Below, piece by piece: positions 7,800-17,292 of a DNA stretch of 35,485 nt. Source of the DNA: an uncultured Collinsella sp. GTDB lineage: Bacteria > Actinomycetota > Coriobacteriia > Coriobacteriales > Coriobacteriaceae. Below the pieces are notes generated by a model, which was not told the origin of the DNA, made no database searches, and saw only the letters and a program-made list of their open reading frames with translations. The stretch covers positions 1-35,485 of the forward strand of contig CAAEDE010000008.1 in the NCBI GenBank assembly GCA_900754525.1. Reading direction: 5' to 3'. Numbering within the stretch: position 1 is the stretch's first letter; every line of letters begins with the position of its first letter. The position numbers were made by a program, and so were the translations under genes.

Positions 7800-9953
7800 T
7801 TACTGAACTTTGTTGGCGAACTCGAGGTATTGCATGCGCTGCAGCTTGTCGATCGTCGAGGCGTATGGGCTGTCTTCAGATTCCAAGTCGTAGCGCAGCC
7901 CGTCGGCACCGAGATAGCCGGCGACATTGATGGTGGGCACATCTGACCTTGTTGCAAGCAGGGCCTTTTGATAGTCGGTGAGCGGGGCACCGATCTTATT
8001 AAGGGTAATGGCTGCAATCTCGTTTGCCCCGACGGTGTCGTAGACGTTGAGCTCGGTATTGCCGGCGATTTCATAGTTAGCCCAGACGAAATAGGTCGAC
8101 TGATAGACACGGAAAGCGTGGCTTGCAGTATCTTCCTGAGGGTACAGCTCGTCGTTGAGAGTCGTTGCGGCGCTCGGCTGATGGTCGCCAAAAAAGACAA
8201 GAACAACCGGTCTGCCGATATTGCGGAGCTCGTTGATAAAGTACTCGAGGTCCCGGTCGGATACGTTGATGCAGGTGAGATAGGTGTTGAGTGCGCTATT
8301 GGCGCCCTCGCTGGCTCCCTCGACCCAATAGTTTGTCAGCTCTTCGGCGGGAACGGTGCCATAGTCGTAGCCGCCGTGATTTTGCATCGTGACGTCAAAG
8401 ATGAACTGCGGCGCTTCGTCGGTTCTAAGCAGGTCGAGTATCTTGTCGTAGGTGGCGTAGTCGCATACGCCGGCATGGTAACAGGGCGCACCTTCGAAAT
8501 CGCCGATTGAAAGAAAGTCTCCAAAGCCCAGCTGCTGATAGATTTTATCTCGATGGTAGTTGACGGGGTTTTGCGGGTGCATAGCGGTAGCGGTATACCC
8601 AAGCTCCTTAAGGTCCTTTGCCAGGCTGTTGACGCCATTCATCTGATACAGCTGATAGGGGATCTTGCCTAATCCGACAAAGGCCGTTGTCGCTCCGGTC
8701 AAAAATTCGAATTCGGAGTTCGCCGTTCCGCCACCGGCGACCGAAGCGAGCATGGTGCCGCGAACAAGTGTGTCGGGAAGCGAGTTGTAGAATGTGGGGC
8801 CGGTGTACCCGGCCGCCTGGAGCTGCTCAAAGCACGAAAGGTCGCTAAAACTCTCGTTCATGACGGCAACAATCGTCGGCTTGATTTCATTGAACTGGGC
8901 AACGGCCGCCGCGCGCTGCTCGCTCGAGCCATACGTGCTGTCGTAGGTGGCGGCGAGCTCCTGCTCGATGCTCTGCGCCTCATCGGGCGTATAGTCTTCG
9001 GGCTTCTCAATGGGCAACTCGTTGACCATTTCGGTGAACGAAGTGATAAAACCCTGAGACGCATACGTGGTGATGGGCTGCCAACGGTCAAATCCAAAAT
9101 TCAGCGCCTGCTCCAAGTCGATGCTGGAAAAGCCCGAGAGCCCCACAACGGTCACTAGCAGAAAAGCGCAGAGGTTAGCGGCGATTGCGGGGAAGACATG
9201 GGTGGGCGTACGGAGCTTTCTCGGTCGGATAAGCGAAAGAAGCCCCAGGGAAATCTCCAGCAGGGCTAGAGAGGTTACGATTCCGGCGGTAAAGGTAAAC
9301 TCGTATCCCTCGCTCACTTCCATTGCGGTGCCAAGGGCCAAGATATCGCTTGGCAGGATGGCCTCGCCTTTAAACGTTATGACGAAGTGCTCGGCAATGC
9401 CAAGGATGCAACAGGCGACGGGCACGAGGGCCATGACGCCTCCATGACGCTGTCCCAGCAAATAAAGGGAGAGCAGAACCGTCGCGAGCAGCCCGACGGA
9501 AAACCCGAATGAGTTGGCGGGAATGCGATAGAACGTGTCGTTGCAGGCAATTTCAAGTGAAACGAACGAGAGCGCTGAAACAGCGGCGATGACAAGGATG
9601 TCACGGCAAATACAGGCAACCGTTCCCGTCGCAAGATCGGTTTGGTCGATAAGTCCCGAAACCAAGGGCTCGACAAGAAGTATAACGGCGGCAGCACCGA
9701 GCGCCGAATAAGAAAGGACCCATAGGGAACTGTCCTCATTTACGAGCAATTGATTCGTAATCCATGCAGCTACCACGCCGAGCGGGATAAGGAGCGTCGC
9801 GCACCAAAAGACGCGGGCAATGGGCGGCTTTTCATTGTGTTTGATTGAAAAATACACGCGCACGACGACGGTGGCCACGATAAGGACGGCGATGAATATG
9901 GGCAGATTGGCCATGTCGCTCGAAGTGATTTCAAGGGGGATATCTTCGGTCAT
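7800..9953 (-). CDS. LtaS-like polytopic membrane sulfatase-fold protein
   Basis: The 717-residue protein has about seven hydrophobic segments in its first 275 residues (around 17-35, 47-68, 78-98, 116-136, 150-168, 172-192, 222-242 and 255-275 are candidates). An extracellular alkaline-phosphatase/sulfatase-like domain follows. The domain has AVMNESFSDL with metal ligand Glu367, GGGTANSEFEFLTG with the probable nucleophile Thr410, and FFGDHQP (588-593) with metal ligands. LtaS-family enzymes move glycerol-phosphate from phosphatidylglycerol onto a glycolipid or glycan. Whether this one makes lipoteichoic acid or decorates another surface polymer is unknown. ATG 9953 has AGAGGA about 7 nt upstream. 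An in-frame start at 10028 would run into the divergent control region. Confidence 0.82.
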   Translation of the reverse strand: MTEDIPLEITSSDMANLPIFIAVLIVATVVVRVYFSIKHNEKPPIARVFWCATLLIPLGVVAAWITNQLLVNEDSSLWVLSYSALGAAAVILLVEPLVSGLIDQTDLATGTVACICRDILVIAAVSALSFVSLEIACNDTFYRIPANSFGFSVGLLATVLLSLYLLGQRHGGVMALVPVACCILGIAEHFVITFKGEAILPSDILALGTAMEVSEGYEFTFTAGIVTSLALLEISLGLLSLIRPRKLRTPTHVFPAIAANLCAFLLVTVVGLSGFSSIDLEQALNFGFDRWQPITTYASQGFITSFTEMVNELPIEKPEDYTPDEAQSIEQELAATYDSTYGSSEQRAAAVAQFNEIKPTIVAVMNESFSDLSCFEQLQAAGYTGPTFYNSLPDTLVRGTMLASVAGGGTANSEFEFLTGATTAFVGLGKIPYQLYQMNGVNSLAKDLKELGYTATAMHPQNPVNYHRDKIYQQLGFGDFLSIGDFEGAPCYHAGVCDYATYDKILDLLRTDEAPQFIFDVTMQNHGGYDYGTVPAEELTNYWVEGASEGANSALNTYLTCINVSDRDLEYFINELRNIGRPVVLVFFGDHQPSAATTLNDELYPQEDTASHAFRVYQSTYFVWANYEIAGNTELNVYDTVGANEIAAITLNKIGAPLTDYQKALLATRSDVPTINVAGYLGADGLRYDLESEDSPYASTIDKLQRMQYLEFANKVQ

Positions 9954-9965
9954 GGACGTTCCTCT

Positions 9966-10003
9966 GTTACAGCAAATTAAGTTCAGTAGTAGATTACTGT
10001 AAC
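9966..10003. repeat. Inverted repeat GTTACAG..CTGTAAC in divergent control region
   Basis: Perfect 7-bp arms (9966-9972 and 9997-10003) separated by 24 AT-rich bases lie directly upstream of the LtaS-like gene. They could be a regulator binding site or flank its promoter; no convincing -35/-10 pair was found on the minus strand. Confidence 0.3.
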
Positions 10004-10071
10004 CTTTCCACGGCATTTCGAGAAACAAAGCACCCGATACGCAAAGCTAAAGGTCTGCGAATCTTGTATTA

Positions 10072-10085
10072 CGAACATCTGTGCG
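10072..10085. promoter_or_regulatory. Candidate LexA (SOS) box upstream of uvrA
   Basis: CGAACATCTGTGCG is one base away from the perfect palindrome CGAACA-N2-TGTTCG, the form of Gram-positive LexA boxes. It lies about 60 bp upstream of the uvrA start, just before a -10-like TAAACT at 10098-10103. SOS control of uvrA is well established in other bacteria; here it is inferred from one site. Confidence 0.5.
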
Positions 10086-10146
10086 CGTCGAGTGCGCTAA
10101 ACTCATCGGCAGTATGATTCGATGCAATAGGAGGCAAGGAGCTTCC

Positions 10147-13026
10147 ATGTCTGATTCTTCTATCGTTATTCGCGGCGCTCGTGAGCACAACCTCCGTGAT
10201 ATCGATGTTTCCATTCCGCGTGACCAACTCGTGGTCATTACCGGTCTTTCTGGCTCGGGCAAGAGTTCGCTGGCATTTGATACTATCTATGCCGAGGGCC
10301 AGCGTCGATACGTCGAGAGCCTTTCGAGCTATGCGCGCCAGTTCTTGGGCCAGATGGACAAACCCGACCTGGATTCAATCGACGGCCTTTCGCCGGCGGT
10401 GTCGATCGACCAAAAGACGACGTCTAAAAACCCTCGCTCGACGGTTGGCACCGTAACCGAGATTTATGACTATCTGCGCCTGCTGTTCGCCCGTGTGGGC
10501 ACCCCGCACTGTCCCGAATGCGGCCGCGTCATTGAGCGTCAGACGACCGACCAGGTTGCCGACAAAGTCTTGGCGGCGGGGGAGGGTCGCCGCGCGTTTG
10601 TGCTGGCACCGGTGGTGCGCGGGCGAAAAGGCGAGTACACCAAACTGTTTGAGGACCTTCGCGCTGAGGGCTTTAGCCGCGTGCGTGTCGACGGCGAAGT
10701 GCGCTCGCTCGATGATCCGATCGACCTGGACAAGAAGTTCAAACACGACATTGAGGTCGTGGTTGACCGTATCGTGATCCGTGAGAATTCTCTGGGCCGT
10801 ATCGCCGAGTCTGTTGAGCAGGCGACCGCGCTGGCTCACGGCAATGTAAACGTGTACATGCTGCCCGATCGTGATGCTCCTGAGGGGACCGAGGGCGAGC
10901 TGCTGGAGTATTCGTTGGCCTTGGCGTGCCCGGAGCATGGACACTCCATTGACGATCTTCAGCCGCGTGATTTTTCGTTCAACGCTCCCTATGGCGCATG
11001 TCCTGAGTGCGACGGCCTGGGCTTTAAGAAAACCGTTGATGCCGAGGCGCTGATCGAGGACCCCTCGAAGTCCATTGCCGACGGAGTCTTTGGTAGCCTG
11101 TTTGGCAATTCGAACTACTATCCGCAGATTTTTGCTGCGGTCTGCAAACACTTTAAGGTGAGCACCGATACGCCGTGGGAGGACTTGCCCCCTCGCGTGC
11201 GTCGTGCATTCTTGGATGGCCTGGGCGATACGAAGATCTCGGTCGACTACCAAAAGCTCGACGGACGTCGCAGCCAGTGGGATACCAAGTTTTCGGGCGT
11301 TCGCAACATCCTGTACGAACGCTATACCGAGACGACGAACGAGAACACCAAGGCGCGCTTGGAGAAGTACATTCGCGAGGAACCGTGCTCGAGCTGCCAC
11401 GGCGCTCGTTTGCGCCCTGAGATGCTCGCCGTCACCGTGGGCGGCAAGTCCATTTACGAGGTTTGTTGCCTGTCGTGCCGTGAGTCGCTCGAGTTTTTTG
11501 AGGGCCTGGAGCTCACCGAGCGCCAACAGTTTATCGGCGGGCGCATCGTCAAGGAAATCCTGGAGCGCTTGCGTTTTCTGGTCGATGTTGGACTCGACTA
11601 TCTGACGCTCGATCGTGCCTCGGCGACGCTTTCTGGTGGCGAGGCGCAGCGTATTCGCCTGGCAACGCAGATCGGCGCGGGTCTCATGGGCGTGCTCTAT
11701 ATTCTGGACGAGCCCTCGATCGGTCTTCATCAGCGTGACAACGAGCGCTTGATCAAGACGCTCGAGCGCCTGCGCGATATCGGCAATACCGTTATCGTCG
11801 TCGAACACGACGAGGATACAATCCGTGCCGCCGATTACGTGATTGACATGGGGCCCGGCGCCGGCGTCAACGGCGGACACGTAGTCGCGGCGGGAACGCC
11901 TGCCGATATCATGGCGTGTCCTGAGTCGATGACGGGCGCTTATCTGACCGGCAAACGAATGATCCGGGTGCCTGATGAACGGCGCAAGCCCGGTCGCGGC
12001 TGCCTTAAAATTACGGGCGCTCGAGCCAACAACCTCAAAAACGTTACTGCCAAGATCGAGTTTGGTACGCTTACGGTTGTTACCGGCGTGTCGGGATCGG
12101 GCAAGAGCTCCCTGGTTACCGATACCATTGCGCCTGCCCTTACGAATGCCATTCACCGTTCGACGCGCCCTGTGGGTCCGTATAAGAAAATCGAGGGCAT
12201 CGAGTGTATCGATAAGGTTATCGATATCGACCAGTCGCCGATTGGCCGCACGCCGCGTTCCAACCCTGCTACCTATATCGGCCTGTGGGATGATCTTCGC
12301 GCGCTGTTTGCGAGTACGCCGGAGTCGAAGGCGCGCGGCTACTCGCCGGGTCGTTTCTCCTTTAATGTGAGTGGCGGGCGCTGTGAGGCGTGCAAGGGCG
12401 ACGGACAGATCAAGATCGAGATGCACTTCCTTCCCGATATCTACGTTCCCTGCGAAGTTTGCGGCGGTAAACGCTACAACCGCGAGACACTCGAAGTCAC
12501 CTACCGTGGCAAGACCATCTCGGACGTACTTGACATGAGCGTGGCCGAGGCACTGGCCTTCTTTGGGAATATCCCGCAGATCAAGCGAAAGCTCCAGACA
12601 CTGTACGATGTAGGCTTGGGCTACGTGAGCCTGGGCCAGCCCGCCACGACGCTTTCGGGCGGCGAGGCGCAGCGTGTGAAACTCGCCAAGGAGCTTCATC
12701 GACGTCAGACGGGCAAGACGTTCTATATTTTGGACGAACCGACGACCGGCCTTCATTTTGAGGACGTCCGCCAGCTGCTCGATGTGCTGCAGCGCTTGGT
12801 CGATGCGGGCAACACGGTGCTGGTGATTGAGCACAACCTTGATGTCATCAAGGTTGCCGACCGCCTGATCGATATGGGTCCCGAGGGCGGTAACGGCGGC
12901 GGAACCGTCGTGGTTTCGGGCACACCGGAGCAGGTTGCGGACTGTCCGCAGAGTTATACGGGCAAGTTTTTGGCGCCGTTGCTCAGGCGTGACCGGGAGC
13001 GTCAGGCTCAACTTGATGCTCAATAA
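10147..13026 (+). CDS. uvrA: Excinuclease ABC subunit A
   Basis: UvrA is the dimeric ABC-type ATPase that first finds bulky DNA lesions and loads UvrB. The 959-residue protein has the full family architecture: first Walker A GLSGSGKSS (33-41), a zinc-binding CPEC near residue 119, LSGGEAQRIRLATQIG and ILDEPSIGLHQRD. The second half has GVSGSGKSSLVTD, the CEACKGDG..CEVCGGKRYN zinc module that senses damage, TTLSGGEAQRVKLAKEL and ILDEPTTGLHFEDV. ATG 10147 follows GGAGGCAAGGAG; an in-frame ATG at 10081 would lie in the promoter. The gene faces away from the LtaS-like gene and has a candidate LexA box. Confidence 0.98.
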   Translation: MSDSSIVIRGAREHNLRDIDVSIPRDQLVVITGLSGSGKSSLAFDTIYAEGQRRYVESLSSYARQFLGQMDKPDLDSIDGLSPAVSIDQKTTSKNPRSTVGTVTEIYDYLRLLFARVGTPHCPECGRVIERQTTDQVADKVLAAGEGRRAFVLAPVVRGRKGEYTKLFEDLRAEGFSRVRVDGEVRSLDDPIDLDKKFKHDIEVVVDRIVIRENSLGRIAESVEQATALAHGNVNVYMLPDRDAPEGTEGELLEYSLALACPEHGHSIDDLQPRDFSFNAPYGACPECDGLGFKKTVDAEALIEDPSKSIADGVFGSLFGNSNYYPQIFAAVCKHFKVSTDTPWEDLPPRVRRAFLDGLGDTKISVDYQKLDGRRSQWDTKFSGVRNILYERYTETTNENTKARLEKYIREEPCSSCHGARLRPEMLAVTVGGKSIYEVCCLSCRESLEFFEGLELTERQQFIGGRIVKEILERLRFLVDVGLDYLTLDRASATLSGGEAQRIRLATQIGAGLMGVLYILDEPSIGLHQRDNERLIKTLERLRDIGNTVIVVEHDEDTIRAADYVIDMGPGAGVNGGHVVAAGTPADIMACPESMTGAYLTGKRMIRVPDERRKPGRGCLKITGARANNLKNVTAKIEFGTLTVVTGVSGSGKSSLVTDTIAPALTNAIHRSTRPVGPYKKIEGIECIDKVIDIDQSPIGRTPRSNPATYIGLWDDLRALFASTPESKARGYSPGRFSFNVSGGRCEACKGDGQIKIEMHFLPDIYVPCEVCGGKRYNRETLEVTYRGKTISDVLDMSVAEALAFFGNIPQIKRKLQTLYDVGLGYVSLGQPATTLSGGEAQRVKLAKELHRRQTGKTFYILDEPTTGLHFEDVRQLLDVLQRLVDAGNTVLVIEHNLDVIKVADRLIDMGPEGGNGGGTVVVSGTPEQVADCPQSYTGKFLAPLLRRDRERQAQLDAQ

Positions 13027-13046
13027 ATAGGCGATTCAGTTTATGG

Positions 13047-13077
13047 GCGCCATCGACTCCTTGTGATTCGATGGCGC
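13047..13077 (+). terminator. Hairpin after uvrA
   Basis: A perfect 10-bp stem (GCGCCATCGA / TCGATGGCGC) has an 11-base loop and is followed by TTGCTGTG. It starts 20 bases after the uvrA stop. The poor T-tract makes it a weak or factor-assisted terminator. A -10-like TATACT at 13116-13121 beyond it may start ybaK. Confidence 0.55.
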
Positions 13078-13158
13078 TTGCTGTGCCGAAGTGACGTATG
13101 CAGTCGAATTGGACATATACTTAATCCTTGCGTCCGAATGCGAGGGAAAGGATATGTC

Positions 13159-13659
13159 ATGGCAAAGGCTGTAAAGACGCCAAAAACCAATGCGATGCGC
13201 GAGCTGGAAAGCGCCGGCATTTCCTATGTTCTACATACGTACGAAGACGATGGTGATGAGTCGGTGGGCCTGGGGGTCGCGATTTCGGAGCAGCTTGGCG
13301 AGGAGCCCGGTCAAGGATTTAAGACTTTGGTCTGCGTGACACCGTCCAACGACTATGTCGTGTGCTGCATCCCTGTTGCCGACGAGCTCGATCTAAAGTC
13401 TGCCGCGCGTGCCGCGGGGGAGAAGTCCTTGGCCATGATGCATGTGAAGGATTTGCTTGCGGCGACTGGCTACGTTCGCGGCGGCTGCAGCCCGGTCGGT
13501 ATGAAAAAACGCTACCGGACGCTCATTGATGAGACATGCGTCCTTTGGGATACCATTTTTATTTCGGGAGGCAAGCGTGGTTATCAGCTCGAGCTTACAC
13601 CCGATGATTTAATTGCATTTTGCGGGGCGACGGTTGCCGCGATCACGAGAGAGGACTGA
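13159..13659 (+). CDS. ybaK: YbaK/EbsC-family aminoacyl-tRNA deacylase (Cys-tRNAPro)
   Basis: The 166-residue protein is a stand-alone trans-editing domain of the YbaK/ProX superfamily that hydrolyses mischarged Cys-tRNAPro in the cytosol. It opens with the typical KTNAMRELESAGISYVLHTYE and contains FKTLVCVTP, the catalytic-lysine region of the family, AARAAGEKSLAMM, and GYVRGGCSPVGMKK, the conserved GGxSPxG-type loop (here GGCSPVG). The end reads GYQLELTPDDL. ATG 13159 is used because AAAGGA precedes it by about 8 nt and the protein then begins at the normal place. It is 3 nt from murJ, so both are probably co-transcribed with uvrC. Confidence 0.9.
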   Translation: MAKAVKTPKTNAMRELESAGISYVLHTYEDDGDESVGLGVAISEQLGEEPGQGFKTLVCVTPSNDYVVCCIPVADELDLKSAARAAGEKSLAMMHVKDLLAATGYVRGGCSPVGMKKRYRTLIDETCVLWDTIFISGGKRGYQLELTPDDLIAFCGATVAAITRED

Positions 13660-13662
13660 GCG

Positions 13663-15345
13663 ATGCCGCAGGAAGAATTGAAGCGCGGAACTCATTTTGC
13701 AAAAGAATCTGCGCCTCAGACACCCTCATCCGAAGCTTCTTCGTCGCGAGATGACACTGACGACATGGGCTCGTCGGACTACTCCACGGTTGGTCGTTCC
13801 GCCGGGCTTATGACCATCCTGACCATCGTGTCTCGCGTCACCGGTTTTATCCGCACGTGGGCAATGGCGGCCGCTATTGGCATGTCGCTACTCTCGTCCT
13901 CCTATCAGGTCGCCAACAACCTGCCCAATATGCTCTACGAATTCGTGATGGGCGGCATGCTCGTGACGGCGTTTTTGCCCGTGTACATGGGCGTGAGGCG
14001 TGAGCAGGGTCGCGAGGCCTCGAACGAGTACGTGGGCAACCTGCTCGGCATTCTGCTTTTGGTGCTGGGTGGCATTTCGTTGCTGGGGACCGTGTTCGCC
14101 CCGGGCTTTATCTGGACGCAATCGTTCCTTTCGGGTGACGGCGGCAGCATGGATACCGCTGCGTTCATGTTCCGTTTCTTTGCCATCCAGATTCTGTTTT
14201 ATGGTTTGGGTTCGGTGTTCTCGGGCGTTCTCAACGCACACCGCGACTACTTCTGGTCGACGTTTGCCCCGGTCCTCAACAATGTGATCGTCATTGCGAG
14301 CTTTATGGGTTTTGCGCCCGTGTCCGCACAGTTTGGTGAACGTGTCGGCATCATCTTGATTGCGGCCGGTACGACCCTCGGTGTCTTTGTTCAGATGGCA
14401 TGTCAGATCCCCGCGCTTGGCAAGCACGGCGTGCATCCCCATATCCATATCGACTTTAAGGACCCCGCGCTGCGCCAGACGATTGCGCTCGGTATCCCGA
14501 CGCTGCTCGCCACGGTGTGCATGTTTGTCTCGACTTCTATCACCAACGCTGCCGCGCTGGTGGTCCAGCCCGAGACGGGTCCTTCCGTCATCGCCTATGC
14601 GCGCCTGTGGTACACGCTGCCCTACGCGCTGATTGCCGCCTCGCTTTCGACGGCGCTCTATACCGAGCTCTCTCACGACGCACAGGAGAAGGATTACGAC
14701 AGCGTTCGCACGGGCATTTCGCGTGGCGTCGCCCAGATGCTGTTCTTCCTGATTCCGTTCGCGCTGTACCTGATTGTCTTCGCGCGTCCGCTCAACATGA
14801 TCTACTGTGCTGGCAAGTTCGATGAATCCGGCGTGACGCTGGTGTCCGAGTACCTTGTCTACCTGGCGCTCTCGCTGCCGCTCTACGGCGTGGTCGTGTT
14901 GATGCAGAAGAGCTTCTCTGCCTTGCTCGACATGAAGCCCTATAGCCGCTATTGCCTGTATTCCGCCATCGGCCAGGCCGGCTCGGTTCTACTGTTTGGC
15001 GTTGTGCTGGGCTTCGGTATGCCGGCAATCGCGCTTTCGTATGTCGTCGACTACGTGATCTTGGTCGGCTGTTCGCTGTGGTGGTTGCGTCGTCGCCTGC
15101 GTGGCCTTCAGGTCAAATCTATCCTGCATGGCGGTTTCTTTGGCCTTTTGCTCGGTAGCCTGGGTGCTGCCGCAGGCGCCGGCGTCATGTGGGCGCTTGA
15201 ACACTTTGTCGGGGCACTTGGCGGCTCGATTCTGATTACTCTTGGCTACGTTTGCGTTGCGGGTGTCGTCTCGCTTGCTGTTACCTTTGGCCTTGCCGTC
15301 GTCCTTAAGATGCCCGAGGTCTCGGCGCTGCTTCGTCGCAAGTAG
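13663..15345 (+). CDS. murJ: MurJ/MviN lipid II flippase
   Basis: The 560-residue polytopic protein belongs to the MOP exporter superfamily; MurJ moves lipid II across the cytoplasmic membrane for peptidoglycan synthesis. After a hydrophilic Ser/Glu-rich tail of about 45 residues it reads STVGRSAGLMTILTIVSRVTGFIRTWAMAAAIG, the usual first-helix motif. NNLPNMLYEFVMGGMLVTAFLPVY follows, the conserved MurJ second segment. About 14 hydrophobic segments can be counted to the C-terminus. ATG 13663 has AGAGGA 8 nt upstream. It ends in TAG with uvrC starting at the next base. In other actinobacteria an N-terminal extension of MurJ is common, so the tail is not unusual. Confidence 0.93.
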   Translation: MPQEELKRGTHFAKESAPQTPSSEASSSRDDTDDMGSSDYSTVGRSAGLMTILTIVSRVTGFIRTWAMAAAIGMSLLSSSYQVANNLPNMLYEFVMGGMLVTAFLPVYMGVRREQGREASNEYVGNLLGILLLVLGGISLLGTVFAPGFIWTQSFLSGDGGSMDTAAFMFRFFAIQILFYGLGSVFSGVLNAHRDYFWSTFAPVLNNVIVIASFMGFAPVSAQFGERVGIILIAAGTTLGVFVQMACQIPALGKHGVHPHIHIDFKDPALRQTIALGIPTLLATVCMFVSTSITNAAALVVQPETGPSVIAYARLWYTLPYALIAASLSTALYTELSHDAQEKDYDSVRTGISRGVAQMLFFLIPFALYLIVFARPLNMIYCAGKFDESGVTLVSEYLVYLALSLPLYGVVVLMQKSFSALLDMKPYSRYCLYSAIGQAGSVLLFGVVLGFGMPAIALSYVVDYVILVGCSLWWLRRRLRGLQVKSILHGGFFGLLLGSLGAAAGAGVMWALEHFVGALGGSILITLGYVCVAGVVSLAVTFGLAVVLKMPEVSALLRRK

Positions 15346-17292
15346 GTGCGTGTGGCCGGTCACGACAACATTCCAACGCTTGCCGAACAGGTTTCGCGCG
15401 TTCCCACACAGCCCGGATGCTACCTTTGGAAGGATGCCAAGGGCGATGTCATCTACGTGGGCAAGGCGAAAAACCTGCGCGCCCGCATGCGTCAATACGT
15501 GACACTGCAGGATGAGCGTCAAAAGATCCCGCTGATGATGCAGCTGGTGGCGAGCTTTGACTATATCGTGGTGGAGACCGAGCATGAGGCGTTGGTGCTC
15601 GAACGCAATTTGATTGGTCAGTACCATCCGTACTTTAATGTGGACCTTAAGGACGACAAGAGCTATCCCTTTATCGCTATCACCAAGAGCGATCTGTTCC
15701 CAGCTATCAAATATACGCGTGAGCGCCATAAGCCGGGAACGCGTTATTTTGGTCCCTATACTGACAGCCGCGCGGCGCGTGAGACGATAGATACGCTGCG
15801 CAAGGTTATCCCGATCTGCTCGGCTTCTTGTGCGGAGTGGCGTCGTTGTCGCCGTATCGTCGAGTCCCACAAGGGCGAGGAAGACATCGTCAATATGATT
15901 TGCGCGCAAAACGGGCGTCCCTGCTTTGACTACCATGTCGGTCGTGGCCCGGGTGCATGCGTCGGCGCGATTTCTCCTACGGACTATGCCAAGAACGTCA
16001 AGCGTGTCGAGCGCTTTTTGTCGGGCCACCGCAAGGATGTCGTCGATGAGCTGACCTCCGAGATGGCGGATGCCGCCGAGGCGCTCGACTTTGAGCGCGC
16101 GGCACGCGTCAAACGTCGTTTGGAGGTCATCAGGGGTCTGGACGACCGTCAGCAAGTCGTTTTTCCCTCCAGTGTCGATATCGATGTCATCGGTTTCTAT
16201 CGCGAGGAGACCATCTCCGCCGCTTGCGTCTTCGTCGTTCGCGAGGGCCGAACAGTTCGCACCTGCGAGTTCATTCTCGACAAGGGTCTTGATGTTGACG
16301 AGGAAGAGCTCCAGTCGGGCTTTCTTAAGCGCTATTACGACGAGACGGCTGATATTCCAGCTGAGATAAACCTCTCTGTCGAGCTTGAGGATGCGGAGAC
16401 GCTGGGGGAGTGGCTTGCGGGCAAGCGCGAGCGTTCCTGCCATCTCCATAGACCGCAGCGTGGCGAAAAGCACCGTTTGCTCGATATGGCATCCAAAAAT
16501 GCGCGCCATGCCCTCATGCGCTACATGATGCGAACGGGGTACGCTGACGACCGCACCAATCAAGCGCTCCTGGAGCTCGAAAGCGCGCTGGCGCTGCCGG
16601 CGCCGCCGATGCGTATCGAGTGCTTCGATATCTCGACGCTGCACGGCACCTTTACGGTCGCCTCGATGGTGGTGTTTACCAACGGACGCGCCGACAAGAG
16701 CCAGTACCGTCGTTTTAAAATACAGGCCGAATTGGACGAGGCAAACGACTTCGTGTCGATGTCCGAGGTTTTGGGACGACGCTATGCTCCCGAGCGCATG
16801 GCCGACGAGCGCTTTGGCTCGCGCCCCGATTTGCTCGTTGTCGATGGCGGTAAGCCGCAATTGACCGCTGCGATCAAGCAACTTGAGGCTCTTGGGCTCG
16901 ATATACCAGTTTGTGGCTTGGCGAAGGCCGACGAGGAAGTTTTTGTGCCTTGGGACGAGACTCCTGTCGTGCTGCCGACCGGGTCCGCGTCGCTCTATCT
17001 AATTAAACAGGTACGCGATGAGTCGCACCGTTTTGCAATTACATTCCATCGTGAGTTGCGCGATAAAGCCATGACGGTTTCGGTACTCGATGACGTTCCA
17101 GGCGTGGGACCCACCAGAAAACGTGCCCTTATGCGCCATTTTGGCTCGATGAAGCGTTTGCGCGCGGCGAGCGAGCAAGAGATCGCGGAAGTTCGCGGCA
17201 TACCTGCCGATGTTGCCAAGGCGGTCCACGAGGCGCTCGTTGCATGGAATGCCGAGCGCGCCGAGGCGGCGGCTGGCCATTCCGATAGCTAA
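15346..17292 (+). CDS. uvrC: Excinuclease ABC subunit C
   Basis: UvrC makes the 3' and 5' incisions around a lesion held by UvrB. The 648-residue protein has a GIY-YIG domain (QPGCYLWKDAKGDVIYVGKAKNLRARM, about 22-48), a cysteine-rich region (158-205), a UVR domain binding UvrB (about 233-265, ALDFERAARVKRRL), an RNase H-like endonuclease half (IECFDISTLHGTFTVASMVVF, DLLVVDGGKPQL) and C-terminal helix-hairpin-helix repeats (VPGVGPTRKRALMRHFGS). The Fe-S cysteine pattern differs from E. coli: RPC (C193) and GAC (C205) are kept, but the GRC cysteine is Gly201, with extra Cys at 158, 162, 168 and 186. GTG 15346 follows the murJ stop directly; GTG 15352 is an alternative. Confidence 0.97.
   Translation: MRVAGHDNIPTLAEQVSRVPTQPGCYLWKDAKGDVIYVGKAKNLRARMRQYVTLQDERQKIPLMMQLVASFDYIVVETEHEALVLERNLIGQYHPYFNVDLKDDKSYPFIAITKSDLFPAIKYTRERHKPGTRYFGPYTDSRAARETIDTLRKVIPICSASCAEWRRCRRIVESHKGEEDIVNMICAQNGRPCFDYHVGRGPGACVGAISPTDYAKNVKRVERFLSGHRKDVVDELTSEMADAAEALDFERAARVKRRLEVIRGLDDRQQVVFPSSVDIDVIGFYREETISAACVFVVREGRTVRTCEFILDKGLDVDEEELQSGFLKRYYDETADIPAEINLSVELEDAETLGEWLAGKRERSCHLHRPQRGEKHRLLDMASKNARHALMRYMMRTGYADDRTNQALLELESALALPAPPMRIECFDISTLHGTFTVASMVVFTNGRADKSQYRRFKIQAELDEANDFVSMSEVLGRRYAPERMADERFGSRPDLLVVDGGKPQLTAAIKQLEALGLDIPVCGLAKADEEVFVPWDETPVVLPTGSASLYLIKQVRDESHRFAITFHRELRDKAMTVSVLDDVPGVGPTRKRALMRHFGSMKRLRAASEQEIAEVRGIPADVAKAVHEALVAWNAERAEAAAGHSDS

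Noticed and set aside
10375..13023. 882-codon open frame on the minus strand opposite uvrA
   Set aside because: Shadow of uvrA in a GC-rich gene; the translation matches no family and uvrA is complete with all motifs.
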